From: Streptomyces endocoffeicus
Lineage (GTDB): Bacteria; Actinomycetota; Actinomycetes; Streptomycetales; Streptomycetaceae
DNA: 64,000 nucleotides
Direction: 5' to 3'
Assembly: GCF_016741935.1 (NCBI RefSeq)
Contig: NZ_JAERRG010000039.1
Coordinates: forward strand, 1 to 64,000
The notes beneath the pieces were generated by a model. The model worked only from the letters and a program-made list of their open reading frames with translations, was not told the DNA's origin and made no database searches. Shown here piece after piece: positions 16,814 through 24,551 of this stretch; the stretch's first letter is position 1; each line of letters opens with the position of its first letter. A program made the translations under genes and the position numbers.

Positions 16814-17767
16814 TCACTCCACGAACAGCCCCCGCTCCGAGGCCTTCGCGTCGAACTCCTCCAGCCGCGCCTGCGCGTCCGGCAGCGCGTCGCACATCGC
16901 CTCCAGCAGCACCCGCCCCAGCAGCATCGGCGCACACGCGGTGTCGAAGGCCAGGCCCGTACCGACCGCCGCCGGCAGCAGCAGATCGCTGTGGCGGGCG
17001 ACCGGGGCGAAGGCGCTGTCGGCGACGGTGACCACGGTCAGGCCCGCCTCCCGGGCGTACTCCAGACCCTCCACGACCTCGCGCGGATGCCGCGGCAGCG
17101 CGAAGCACAGCAGCGCCGTGGCGCCCGCGCGCTTCGCCGCGTCCACGCGGTCGTCGAGCATCGTGCCGCCCTCGTCGAGCAGCCGGACGTCCGGATGGAC
17201 CTTGCGCGCGAAGTAGCTGAAGCCGCGGGCCTGCGCGGAGGCGGCGCGCAGCCCGAGGACCGGCAGCGGACGGGAGTCGGCGAGCAGCCGGCCGGCGCGG
17301 ACGACGGGGGCGGGGTCGGCCAGCAGCGCGGCGAGATGGCGCAGATTGTCGATCTCGGACTGCACGGCCTGCTGGTACTCGTTGTACGACCCCGCGTCCG
17401 CCTCCGGCTCGGCGGGGGCGACATCGCGCAGGTGCTTGCGCAGCGCCGGATAGCCGTCGAAGCCGAGGGCGACCGCGAAGCGGGTCACGGACGGCTGGCT
17501 GACGCCCGCGAGCTCGGCCAGCTCGACGCTGGAGAGGAACGGCGCGTCCGCGGCGCGCCGCACCATGCAGTGGGCGATCCGCCGCTGGGTCGGGGTCAGC
17601 CGGTGGCCTTCGAAGAGCGCCTGCAGCCGGGCGGCGGTCGAGGTACTGGAAGCGGCCGGGACGCCCGGCACCCCCGCCGACACCGCCGGCACCGCCGTGA
17701 CGTCCTCGTCCACCCGCGTCACCCGCGCACCGCCCACCCCGTCGCCCACCCCATGGTCCGTACTCAT
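16814..17767 (-). CDS. RpiR-family transcriptional regulator
   Basis: A 317-residue regulator starting at ATG 17767, seven bases after AGGAGG. After a 40-residue low-complexity N-terminus, an HTH_6 domain (LTPTQRRIAHCMVRRA...LAELAGVSQPSVTRFAVALGF) covers about 50-115. A SIS domain follows (about 150-300; ADSRPLPVLGLRAASAQARGFSYFARKVHPDV and LCFALPRHPREVVEGLEYA). It is co-transcribed with the ammonia-lyase homologue upstream (31-bp gap) and probably controls it and the divergent Opu importer, responding to a small catabolite through the SIS domain (inference). Confidence 0.9.
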   Translation of the reverse strand: MSTDHGVGDGVGGARVTRVDEDVTAVPAVSAGVPGVPAASSTSTAARLQALFEGHRLTPTQRRIAHCMVRRAADAPFLSSVELAELAGVSQPSVTRFAVALGFDGYPALRKHLRDVAPAEPEADAGSYNEYQQAVQSEIDNLRHLAALLADPAPVVRAGRLLADSRPLPVLGLRAASAQARGFSYFARKVHPDVRLLDEGGTMLDDRVDAAKRAGATALLCFALPRHPREVVEGLEYAREAGLTVVTVADSAFAPVARHSDLLLPAAVGTGLAFDTACAPMLLGRVLLEAMCDALPDAQARLEEFDAKASERGLFVE

Positions 17768-17798
17768 CACGTCCTCCTGACCCTCGTACCCTCGTCCC

Positions 17799-19325
17799 TC
17801 AGGCCCCCGCCAGCCGGTCGAGCAGACGCGCGGCCACCGCCACATCCTCCGTCAACGGCCGGTCCTCCATCCGCGGATCGAGCACTTCCGACGCCAGGGC
17901 GAAGGCCGCACCGGCCGGGAGCTCCGGGTCCGGCTCAAGACCGCGCTGGCGCAACGCCCGTACGGCTGCCACGAGTTCACAGCCCAGCACCAGCCGGTAG
18001 TGGTCGGCCACCCGGAGCGTCTGGCGGGCGCCGAGCGAGGCGAAACTGGCCTGTTCCTCCACGCCGCGCGAGAGCACGGCGTGGCCCAGCGAGGCGGGGT
18101 GGGAGACCGCGCGCATCTCGCCGAGGGCCGCCCCCGCCGCGTATTCGAGGATCATCACGCCCGAGCTCGCGGGCGCGGCGTCGCCGAGGAAGGGGCGCAG
18201 CCGGGTGAAGTCGGGTTCGCTGAGCGCGGCGAGCCGGGCGGTGGAGAGCCGGGCGGTCTGCAGCGCGGCGAGCCGGAAGTGGTCCAGGGCGAGTGCGGTG
18301 TGCGCGGCGTAGAAGTTGCCGTGGTGGTAGGCGGCCTCGTCGGTGGAGCTGATCAGCGGGTTCTCGGCGGCGGCGTTGAACTCGACGGCCAGCACCCGCT
18401 CCAGCGCGTCCGCCGCGTCCAGCGCCGGTCCGTGGATCTGCGGCAGACAGCGGAAGCCGTACGGGTCCTGTATGCGGCCCAGCGGCGGGGTGGGCCGGGG
18501 CGGGGCGCCGAGCAGGGCGCGCATCCGGGCGGCGGCCGCGACGGAGCCGGGGTGCGGCCGGGACGCGTGGACGGGTTCGGCGTACGCCTCGTACGAGCCG
18601 CCGACCGCGATCAGCGAGAGCGCGGCTACGGCGAGTGAGGCGGACAGCAGCCGCCGCAGCTCGGCGAGGGCGAGCGCGGACTGGCCCAGGGTGAGGGCGT
18701 TGCTGCTGATGAGCGCCAGGGCGTCGTTGCTGTCGAGCGTGATGGGGTCGGGGGCGCGACGGCCCGGGGCGGCCTCGGTGAGGTCCCAGGGGTGCTCGCC
18801 GACGAGCGCGAGACCGGTCTGGGCGAGCGCGGCGAGGTCCCCGGTGCCGACCGCGCCGTATTCGTTGATCACTGGGTGGGCGCCGCTGTCGAGGCCCTCG
18901 ACGAGCGCGGTGACGACGGCGGGGCGCAGCCCGGCGCCACCCGCCAGCAGCTGATTGGCGCGGACGGCCATCATGGCGCGCACCTCGCGGCCGGGCAGCT
19001 GTGCGCCGATCGCGCCGGCGTGGCTGCGCAGCAGCCGCAGCCCATGGTCGGAGTCGGCCGGGCCGACGTCCTCGGTGCGGTTCGCGCCGACACCGGTGCT
19101 GCGCCCGTAGACGCGGCCGGTGGCCGCGAGCCGGTCCGCGGTCTCCCAGGCGCGCTCGGCCAGGGCGAGCGCGGTGGGATCGGGCGCGGCGGGCCGGCTG
19201 AGACGGTCGGCCAGGCGCGCGACATCCACGACGCGTAGGCTCCGGCCGTCCAGCGTGATCCGCGGGCCGGCACCGTCGGTGCCGTCGGCCGCCGCGTGAT
19301 CAGCATCCAGCATGTGAGACAACAT
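17799..19325 (-). CDS. Aromatic ammonia-lyase superfamily protein lacking the MIO triad
   Basis: A 508-residue homologue of histidine ammonia-lyase. Retained family motifs are VYGRSTGVGANR (catalytic Tyr), INEYGAVG..DLAALAQ, IQDPYGFRCLPQIHG, NAAAENPLIS, HHGNFYAAH and SRGVEEQASFASLG. The cofactor loop, normally GSVGASGDLAPLAH, reads GAVGTGDLAALAQ: one residue is missing and the Ala-Ser-Gly that cyclises to MIO is absent. MIO-independent members such as ergothionase eliminate trimethylamine instead of ammonia, and this gene faces a quaternary-amine importer. ATG 19325 (GAGAGGGG upstream) is preferred to ATG 19364. Assignment as ordinary hutH is possible but less likely. Confidence 0.82.
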   Translation of the reverse strand: MLSHMLDADHAAADGTDGAGPRITLDGRSLRVVDVARLADRLSRPAAPDPTALALAERAWETADRLAATGRVYGRSTGVGANRTEDVGPADSDHGLRLLRSHAGAIGAQLPGREVRAMMAVRANQLLAGGAGLRPAVVTALVEGLDSGAHPVINEYGAVGTGDLAALAQTGLALVGEHPWDLTEAAPGRRAPDPITLDSNDALALISSNALTLGQSALALAELRRLLSASLAVAALSLIAVGGSYEAYAEPVHASRPHPGSVAAAARMRALLGAPPRPTPPLGRIQDPYGFRCLPQIHGPALDAADALERVLAVEFNAAAENPLISSTDEAAYHHGNFYAAHTALALDHFRLAALQTARLSTARLAALSEPDFTRLRPFLGDAAPASSGVMILEYAAGAALGEMRAVSHPASLGHAVLSRGVEEQASFASLGARQTLRVADHYRLVLGCELVAAVRALRQRGLEPDPELPAGAAFALASEVLDPRMEDRPLTEDVAVAARLLDRLAGA

Positions 19326-19421
19326 CCAGGGCAACCCCTCTCGAACACGCCCTTTCTGGGCCATCCGCCCAGCTTTCCGTCCACATCGCGAGCAGAAGTA
19401 ACCGGTGATTAACGCAGACCT

Positions 19422-19466
19422 CTTGACTTCTATTCACTCGACTATGACTGTGCATGACTATATGCA
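19422..19466 (+). promoter_or_regulatory. Candidate promoter/operator of the Opu operon
   Basis: The divergent gap holds a TTGACT box at about 19422 with TATTCA just downstream. A palindrome, TGCAT-N6-ATGCA (19451-19466), lies 20 bp before the ATPase start. This is a likely site for the RpiR-type regulator encoded in the divergent operon. Confidence 0.4.
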
Positions 19467-19486
19467 GACAGGGCAAGGGGAAGCGG

Positions 19487-20638
19487 ATGATCAGCTTCAA
19501 GGACGTCAGTAAGCACTACCCGAACGGCACCACCGCGGTGGATCGCCTCAGTCTCGAACTCCCGGAAGGGGGCATCACCGTTCTTGTCGGCACCTCGGGC
19601 TGCGGCAAGACCACCACCCTCCGCATGGTCAACCGCATGGTCGAGCCGAGCAGCGGCACGGTGAGCGTGGGCGGGCGTGATGTCCTGCGAGCGGACGCCG
19701 CCGAGCTGCGGCGCGGGATCGGCTATGTGATCCAGCAGGCCGGGCTCTTCCCGCACCGCACGATCCTCGACAACATCGCCACCGTCCCGCTGCTGCTGGG
19801 CTGGGGCCGCCGCAAGGCGCGGGCCCGCGCGGCCGAGCTGCTGGAGCTCGTCGGACTGCCCGCCGACTCCGGCAAGCGCTACCCGCACCAGCTCTCGGGC
19901 GGTCAGCAGCAGCGCGTCGGGGTCGCCCGCGCGCTGGCCGCCGATCCGCCGGTGCTGCTCATGGACGAGCCGTTCGGAGCGGTCGACCCGGTCGTACGGA
20001 CCCAGCTCCAGAACGAGCTGCTGCGGCTCCAGAGCGAGCTGCGCAAGACGGTCGTCTTCGTCACCCACGACATCGACGAGGCCGTACGCCTCGGCGACCG
20101 CATCGCGATCTTCCGCACCGGCGGCCATCTCGTGCAGTGCGCACCCCCCGCCGAGCTGCTGGCGAGCCCCGCCGACGACTTCGTGGCGGGCTTCCTGGGC
20201 GCCGAGCGCGGGCTGAAGCTGCTCTCGCTGTCCACCCTCGCCGACGTGGAGCGGCAGCCCGCGCCCGCCGACGGGCAGCGCTGGCGGCTGGTCACCTCCG
20301 AGCGCGGTGAGCCGCTGGGCTGGCGCGACACCGAGGGGCCGGAGGGCGACCGGGCCCCGCTGCTGCCGGTGCGCCCGCTGCGGGACGGCGACTCGCTGCT
20401 CACCGCCCTGGACGAGTCGCTGGCCTCCCCCGCCGGTCTGGTGGCCCGCGTGGACGCCGACGGGGTGCTCACCGGGGTCACCGGGCGCGACGCGATCCAT
20501 GAGTACGCGGGGCAGCGCCACGCGGAGGCGGGCCGCGCGGCCGCCCGCAAGAACGCAGCCGCCGAGGACTCCGAGGCAGCAGCGGACTCCGAGGCGGAAG
20601 CGGACCCGAAGAGCTCCGACACGAGCGTGACCGCATGA
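19487..20638 (+). CDS. Quaternary-amine ABC transporter ATP-binding protein (OpuCA-like)
   Basis: A 383-residue ATPase that drives glycine betaine/carnitine/choline-type import. Walker A is VGTSGCGKTT (about 32), Q-loop YVIQQAGLFPH, signature LSGGQQQRVGVARAL, Walker B VLLMDEPFGAVD and H-loop VTHDIDEA, with the LFPH and DPVVR features of the OpuA/ProV family. The C-terminal 110 residues form a degenerate CBS-like region, then an acidic Ala/Glu tail. The start is ATG 19487 behind AAGGGGAAG. The stop overlaps the first permease start by 4 bp. A shared ligand with the divergent lyase is inferred. Confidence 0.92.
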   Translation: MISFKDVSKHYPNGTTAVDRLSLELPEGGITVLVGTSGCGKTTTLRMVNRMVEPSSGTVSVGGRDVLRADAAELRRGIGYVIQQAGLFPHRTILDNIATVPLLLGWGRRKARARAAELLELVGLPADSGKRYPHQLSGGQQQRVGVARALAADPPVLLMDEPFGAVDPVVRTQLQNELLRLQSELRKTVVFVTHDIDEAVRLGDRIAIFRTGGHLVQCAPPAELLASPADDFVAGFLGAERGLKLLSLSTLADVERQPAPADGQRWRLVTSERGEPLGWRDTEGPEGDRAPLLPVRPLRDGDSLLTALDESLASPAGLVARVDADGVLTGVTGRDAIHEYAGQRHAEAGRAAARKNAAAEDSEAAADSEAEADPKSSDTSVTA

Positions 20639-21276
20639 CCATCGACTGGGGCTGGTTCCCCGACCATCAGTCCGACCTGGTCACGCTCACCCTGGACCAC
20701 CTCTCCACCGCCGTCCCCGCCGTCCTCTTCGGACTGCTGATCGCACTCCCGCTGGCCGTGGTCGCCCACCGGGTGCGCCCGCTGCGCGGACTCCTGCTCG
20801 GGCTCTCGAACATCCTGTTCACGATCCCCTCCATCGCGATCTTCGTCCTGCTGCTGCCGGTCACCGGCCTCACCCGCACCACCGCCATCACAGGGCTGAC
20901 CATCTACACCCTGGTCGTGCTGTTGCGGAACACCGTCGAGGGCCTCGACAGCGTCCCCACCAAGGTCCGCGAGGCGTCCACCGCGATGGGCTCCCGCCCG
21001 CTGCGCACCCTGCTCACCGTCGAGCTGCCGCTCGCCTTCCCGGTGATCATGGCGGGCGTACGGGTCGCCACGGTGATGGCGATATCGCTGGTCAGCGTGG
21101 CCAGCTACATCGGGTACGGCGGCCTCGGCCAGCTGTTCACCGACGGCTTCCAGCGCAACTACCCCACCCCCGTCGTGGCCGGAGTCATCCTGTCCCTGGT
21201 ACTGGCGCTGGTCGCGGACGCCGTGCTGGTCACCATCCAGTGGCTGTGCACCCCGTGGCTGAGGAGGCGTGCCTGA
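20635..21276 (+). CDS. Quaternary-amine ABC transporter permease 1 (OpuCB-like)
   Basis: A 213-residue inner-membrane permease with about six helices. It carries the BPD-transport EAA loop (VPTKVREASTAMGSRPLRTLLTVELPLAFPVIMAGV) at about 115-150 for contact with the ATPase. ATGA overlap with the ATPase gene indicates translational coupling. Size and loop match OpuCB/OpuCD-type permeases, which lack a fused binding domain. Confidence 0.92.
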   Translation: MTIDWGWFPDHQSDLVTLTLDHLSTAVPAVLFGLLIALPLAVVAHRVRPLRGLLLGLSNILFTIPSIAIFVLLLPVTGLTRTTAITGLTIYTLVVLLRNTVEGLDSVPTKVREASTAMGSRPLRTLLTVELPLAFPVIMAGVRVATVMAISLVSVASYIGYGGLGQLFTDGFQRNYPTPVVAGVILSLVLALVADAVLVTIQWLCTPWLRRRA

Positions 21277-21277
21277 C

Positions 21278-21955
21278 ATGCTCGAACTACTCCAGAACCT
21301 CCTCCGCTGGCTGACCAGCGGCTCCCAGTGGTCCGGGCCCGACGGCATCGCCACCCGCCTGCTGGAGCACGTCCAGTACTCGCTGCTGGCCACCCTGGTC
21401 GCCGCCGCCATCGCCCTCCCGGTCGGGCTGCTCATCGGGCACACCGGACGCGGCGCGTTCCTCGCCATCAACCTCTCCGGCTTCGGACGGGCCCTGCCGA
21501 CCGTCGGCCTGGTCACCCTGGTCTTCCTGGCCAGCGGGCTGAGCATGTGGCCGGTGTACATCTCGCTGGTCGCCCTCGCGGTCCCGGTGATCGTCACCAA
21601 TACGTACGCGGGCATGGCCGCCGTCGACCCCGAGGTCAGGGACGCGGCGCGGGGCCAGGGCATGCGCTGGTACCAGGTGCTGTTCCAGGTCGAGCTGCCG
21701 CTCGCGCTGCCGCTGATCATGACCGGGCTGCGGCTGGCCTGCGTCCAGGTCGTGGCCACCGCCACCATCGCCGCGTACGTCAGCTTCGGCGGGCTCGGCC
21801 GCTACGTCTTCGACGGGCTCGCCCAGCGCGACCTGGTGCAGGTGCTGGGCGGAGCGGTGCTGGTCGCCGTGCTGGCCATCGCCCTGGACCTGGCGCTGGC
21901 CGGAGTGCAGCGCCTGCTGTTCCGCAACCGTCCCCCGCGCGCCCACGCGCACTGA
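21278..21955 (+). CDS. Quaternary-amine ABC transporter permease 2 (OpuCD-like)
   Basis: A 225-residue permease paralogous to its neighbour. About six helices; the EAA loop is VDPEVRDAARGQGMRWYQVLFQVELPLALPLIM. ATG 21278 has GAGGAGG ten bases upstream; the in-frame GTG at 21269 is too close to that RBS. One base separates it from the preceding stop. The two permeases form the heterodimeric channel of the importer. Confidence 0.92.
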   Translation: MLELLQNLLRWLTSGSQWSGPDGIATRLLEHVQYSLLATLVAAAIALPVGLLIGHTGRGAFLAINLSGFGRALPTVGLVTLVFLASGLSMWPVYISLVALAVPVIVTNTYAGMAAVDPEVRDAARGQGMRWYQVLFQVELPLALPLIMTGLRLACVQVVATATIAAYVSFGGLGRYVFDGLAQRDLVQVLGGAVLVAVLAIALDLALAGVQRLLFRNRPPRAHAH

Positions 21956-22045
21956 GCGCCCCCACCCGACTTCACCCCAAGGCCACTCAGCACCCCCACC
22001 GACTCAGCGACTTCACTCCGAACTCCGATCCGAGGAGACGACCCC

Positions 22046-22984
22046 ATGAACCGCAGGAAACTGCTCGGCGGCCTGCTCGCCGGCGCCTCCGTGCCCACGC
22101 TCGCCGCCTGTAGCGGCGGCGTCACCTCGCTCAAGGGCGACGGCGGCAGCGGGGGCTCGGGCGGCGGCAGCAGCCTGGGCGGGCTGGTCATCGGCACCGC
22201 CAACTTCACCGAGAACCAGCTGCTGGGCTACCTCTACGCCGAGGCGCTGAAAGGCGCGGGCATCAAGACGAGCGTGCGGCCCAACCTCGGCTCCCGAGAG
22301 ATCGTCATACCCGCCCTCCAGCAGGGCGATATCGATCTGCTCCCCGAGTACCAGGGCAATCTGCTGCTCCACTTCGACGACAAGGCCCCCCAGACCGAGG
22401 CTGGCGACCTCCAGAACGCCCTCACCGTCGCCCTCCCCAGCGGCCTGGAGGCCCTGTCGTACGCGGCAGCCGAGGACAAGGACGTCTTCTGCGTCACCCG
22501 CGAAGCCGCCCGGAAGCACGGGCTGCGCAGCTTCGCCGACCTCGCCAAGCAGAACGGCAAGCTGGTCTTCGGCGGCCCGGCCGAGGACAAGAACCGCGTG
22601 GTCGGCCTGGTCGGCCTCAAGGACCGCTACGGCGTGACCTTCAAGGAGTTCAAGGCCCTCGACGCCTCCGGGCCCCTGGTGAAGGGCGCGTTGAAGAAGG
22701 GCGATGTGGACGTCGCCAACCTCTTCTCCACCGACCCCGACATCGAGGCCAACGACTGGGTGATCCTCGCGGACCCCAAGGCGCTCATCCCCGCCCAGCA
22801 CATCGTGCCCGTGGTCCGCACCGCCAAGGCCGACGCCAAGGTCCGCAAGGCCCTGGCCCGCCTCGGTGGCGCCCTCACCACCCAGGAACTGGCCCGGCTC
22901 AACAAGCTGGTGAGCAACGACAAGAAGGACCCGGACCGGGTCGCCGCCGACTGGGCGGCCAAGAACGGCCTCACGAAGAAGTAG
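22046..22984 (+). CDS. Substrate-binding lipoprotein of the quaternary-amine importer (OpuAC family)
   Basis: A 312-residue lipoprotein. A signal peptide with lipobox LAAC (Cys about 22) and a Gly/Ser linker precede the OpuAC fold: VIGTANFTENQLLGYLYAEALKGAG, SREIVIPALQQGDIDLLPEYQGNLLLHF, FSTDPDIEANDWVILADPK. The aromatic cage that binds trimethylammonium cannot be assigned by eye. Family members bind betaine, choline, carnitine or, in EgtU-like proteins, ergothioneine. The start is ATG 22046, with GAGGAG in the leader. Confidence 0.92.
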   Translation: MNRRKLLGGLLAGASVPTLAACSGGVTSLKGDGGSGGSGGGSSLGGLVIGTANFTENQLLGYLYAEALKGAGIKTSVRPNLGSREIVIPALQQGDIDLLPEYQGNLLLHFDDKAPQTEAGDLQNALTVALPSGLEALSYAAAEDKDVFCVTREAARKHGLRSFADLAKQNGKLVFGGPAEDKNRVVGLVGLKDRYGVTFKEFKALDASGPLVKGALKKGDVDVANLFSTDPDIEANDWVILADPKALIPAQHIVPVVRTAKADAKVRKALARLGGALTTQELARLNKLVSNDKKDPDRVAADWAAKNGLTKK

Positions 22985-22999
22985 CGGCAGGAGCACCGT

Positions 23000-24529
23000 A
23001 TGCCCGACACCCCGGACTCGCCCGACTCCTCGCACTCGCCCGACTCCTCGCACTCGCCCGACTCCTCGCACTCGCCCGACTCCTCGCACTCGCTGGACTC
23101 GCTGGACTCGCTGGTCGAAAAGCGCTCGATCGACGTCGTCCCGGACACGGAACGCCATGGCACCGCCTTCAGCCAGTTCACTCTGTGGCTCGGCGCCAAC
23201 CTCCAGATCACCGCCGTCGTGACCGGCGCCCTGGCCGTGGTCTTCGGCGCCGCCGCCCTCTGGGCGATCATCGCCCTGCTGATCGGCAACCTGCTCGGGG
23301 GAGCCGTCATGGCGCTCCACTCCGCCCAGGGACCGCGGCTCGGCCTACCCCAGATGATCTCCTCCCGGGCCCAGTTCGGGGTCCGGGGCGCGATCGTCCC
23401 GCTGCTGCTGGTCATCGTCATGTACGTGGGCTTCTTCGCCAGCGGCAGCGTGCTCGCGGGGCAGGCGGTCGGCGAGCTCACCCATCTCGGCGACACCACC
23501 GGGATCGTCCTCTTCGCCCTCGTCACCGCCGTGGCGGCCGCCGTCGGCTACCGCCTGATCCACACCCTCGGCCGGATCGCGGGCGTCATCTGCGCCCTGG
23601 CCTTCGTCTATCTGGGCATCCGGCTGCTGGATCGCACCGACCTGGCCACCCTCCTCCACGACCGGACCTTCGACTTCCCGCTCTTCCTCCTCGCGGTGTC
23701 GCTGTCCGCCTCCTGGCAGCTCGCCTTCGGCCCGTACGTCGCCGACTACTCCCGCTATCTGCCGCGCGCCACCTCCGCGAAGGCCACCTTCTCCTGGACC
23801 CTCGCCGGCACCGTCCTGGGCTCCCAGTGGTCCATGACCTTCGGCGCCCTCGCGGCCGCCGCGGCCGGCCACGCGTTCGTCGGCCACGAGGTCTCGTACA
23901 TCGTCGGCCTCGGCGGCGGCGCGGCCCTGATCACCTCGCTGCTCTACTTCGTCATCGCCCTCGGCAAGCTGACGATCAACGTCCTCAACACCTACGGCGG
24001 CTTCATGTCGATGGTGACCAGCGTCAGCGGCTTCCGCGGCCGCGCCACCCTCTCCCCGCGCGGCCGGGCCGCCTACATCGCCGGGATCATGGTCGCGGGC
24101 ACGGCGGTCGCGCTGCTCGGCAAGGACAGCTTCCTGTCCTCCTTCAAGGACTTCCTGCTGTTCCTGCTGACCTTCTTCACCCCGTGGAGCGCGATCAACC
24201 TCGTCGACTACTACACCATCGCCAAGGAGCGCTACGACATCCCCGCCCTCAGCGACCCGAACGGCCGCTATGGCGCCTGGCGCTGGAAGGCGCTGACCAC
24301 CTACGCCCTCGGCGTCCTCGCCCAACTCCCCTTCCTGTCCACCGCCTTCTACACCGGCCCCTTCGTCGCCCCCCTGGGCGGCGCGGACATCTCCTGGCTC
24401 ATCGGCCTGGCCGTCCCCGCCGCCGTCTACTGGCTCCTGGCCCACCGCGACACCGCCCACGTCCCGGACCACATGATCCTCACCCGGGAGCCCGCACCGG
24501 GCCGCCCGCACGTCACCGAATCCGGGTGA
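23000..24529 (+). CDS. NCS1-family permease (cytosine/purine/hydantoin type)
   Basis: A 509-residue symporter with about 12 helices. NCS1 signatures are FTLWLGANLQITAVVTGAL, GPRLGLPQMISSRAQFG and FTPWSAINLVDYYTIAKERYD. It should import a nucleobase, hydantoin, allantoin or a related heterocycle. The first 37 residues are an odd hydrophilic tail of SPDSSH repeats encoded by a DNA tandem array. ATG 23000 follows AGGAGC and lies 15 bp after the binding-protein stop, so it probably belongs to the Opu operon. That linkage suggests uptake of a compound or product related to the same catabolic route (inference). Confidence 0.88.
   Translation: MPDTPDSPDSSHSPDSSHSPDSSHSPDSSHSLDSLDSLVEKRSIDVVPDTERHGTAFSQFTLWLGANLQITAVVTGALAVVFGAAALWAIIALLIGNLLGGAVMALHSAQGPRLGLPQMISSRAQFGVRGAIVPLLLVIVMYVGFFASGSVLAGQAVGELTHLGDTTGIVLFALVTAVAAAVGYRLIHTLGRIAGVICALAFVYLGIRLLDRTDLATLLHDRTFDFPLFLLAVSLSASWQLAFGPYVADYSRYLPRATSAKATFSWTLAGTVLGSQWSMTFGALAAAAAGHAFVGHEVSYIVGLGGGAALITSLLYFVIALGKLTINVLNTYGGFMSMVTSVSGFRGRATLSPRGRAAYIAGIMVAGTAVALLGKDSFLSSFKDFLLFLLTFFTPWSAINLVDYYTIAKERYDIPALSDPNGRYGAWRWKALTTYALGVLAQLPFLSTAFYTGPFVAPLGGADISWLIGLAVPAAVYWLLAHRDTAHVPDHMILTREPAPGRPHVTESG
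23018..23089 (+). repeat. Four perfect 18-bp coding repeats
   Basis: Units TCGCCCGACTCCTCGCAC start at 23018, 23036, 23054 and 23072 with no mismatch. Two 9-bp TCGCTGGAC units follow. They encode SPDSSH repeats at the cytoplasmic N-terminus of the NCS1 permease. Perfect identity points to recent slippage or expansion. Confidence 0.9.
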
Positions 24530-24551
24530 GCGGGCCTCCCAAAGGTGTTCC

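Noticed and set aside
18841..18870. Frameshift or decay as explanation for the missing MIO residue
   Set aside because: The reading frame and all downstream motifs are intact; the change is loss of one whole codon, so divergence fits better than a pseudogene.
19903..21768. 621-codon minus-strand open frame across the Opu genes
   Set aside because: Overlaps three coupled transporter genes on the other strand; Ser/Arg-rich shadow.
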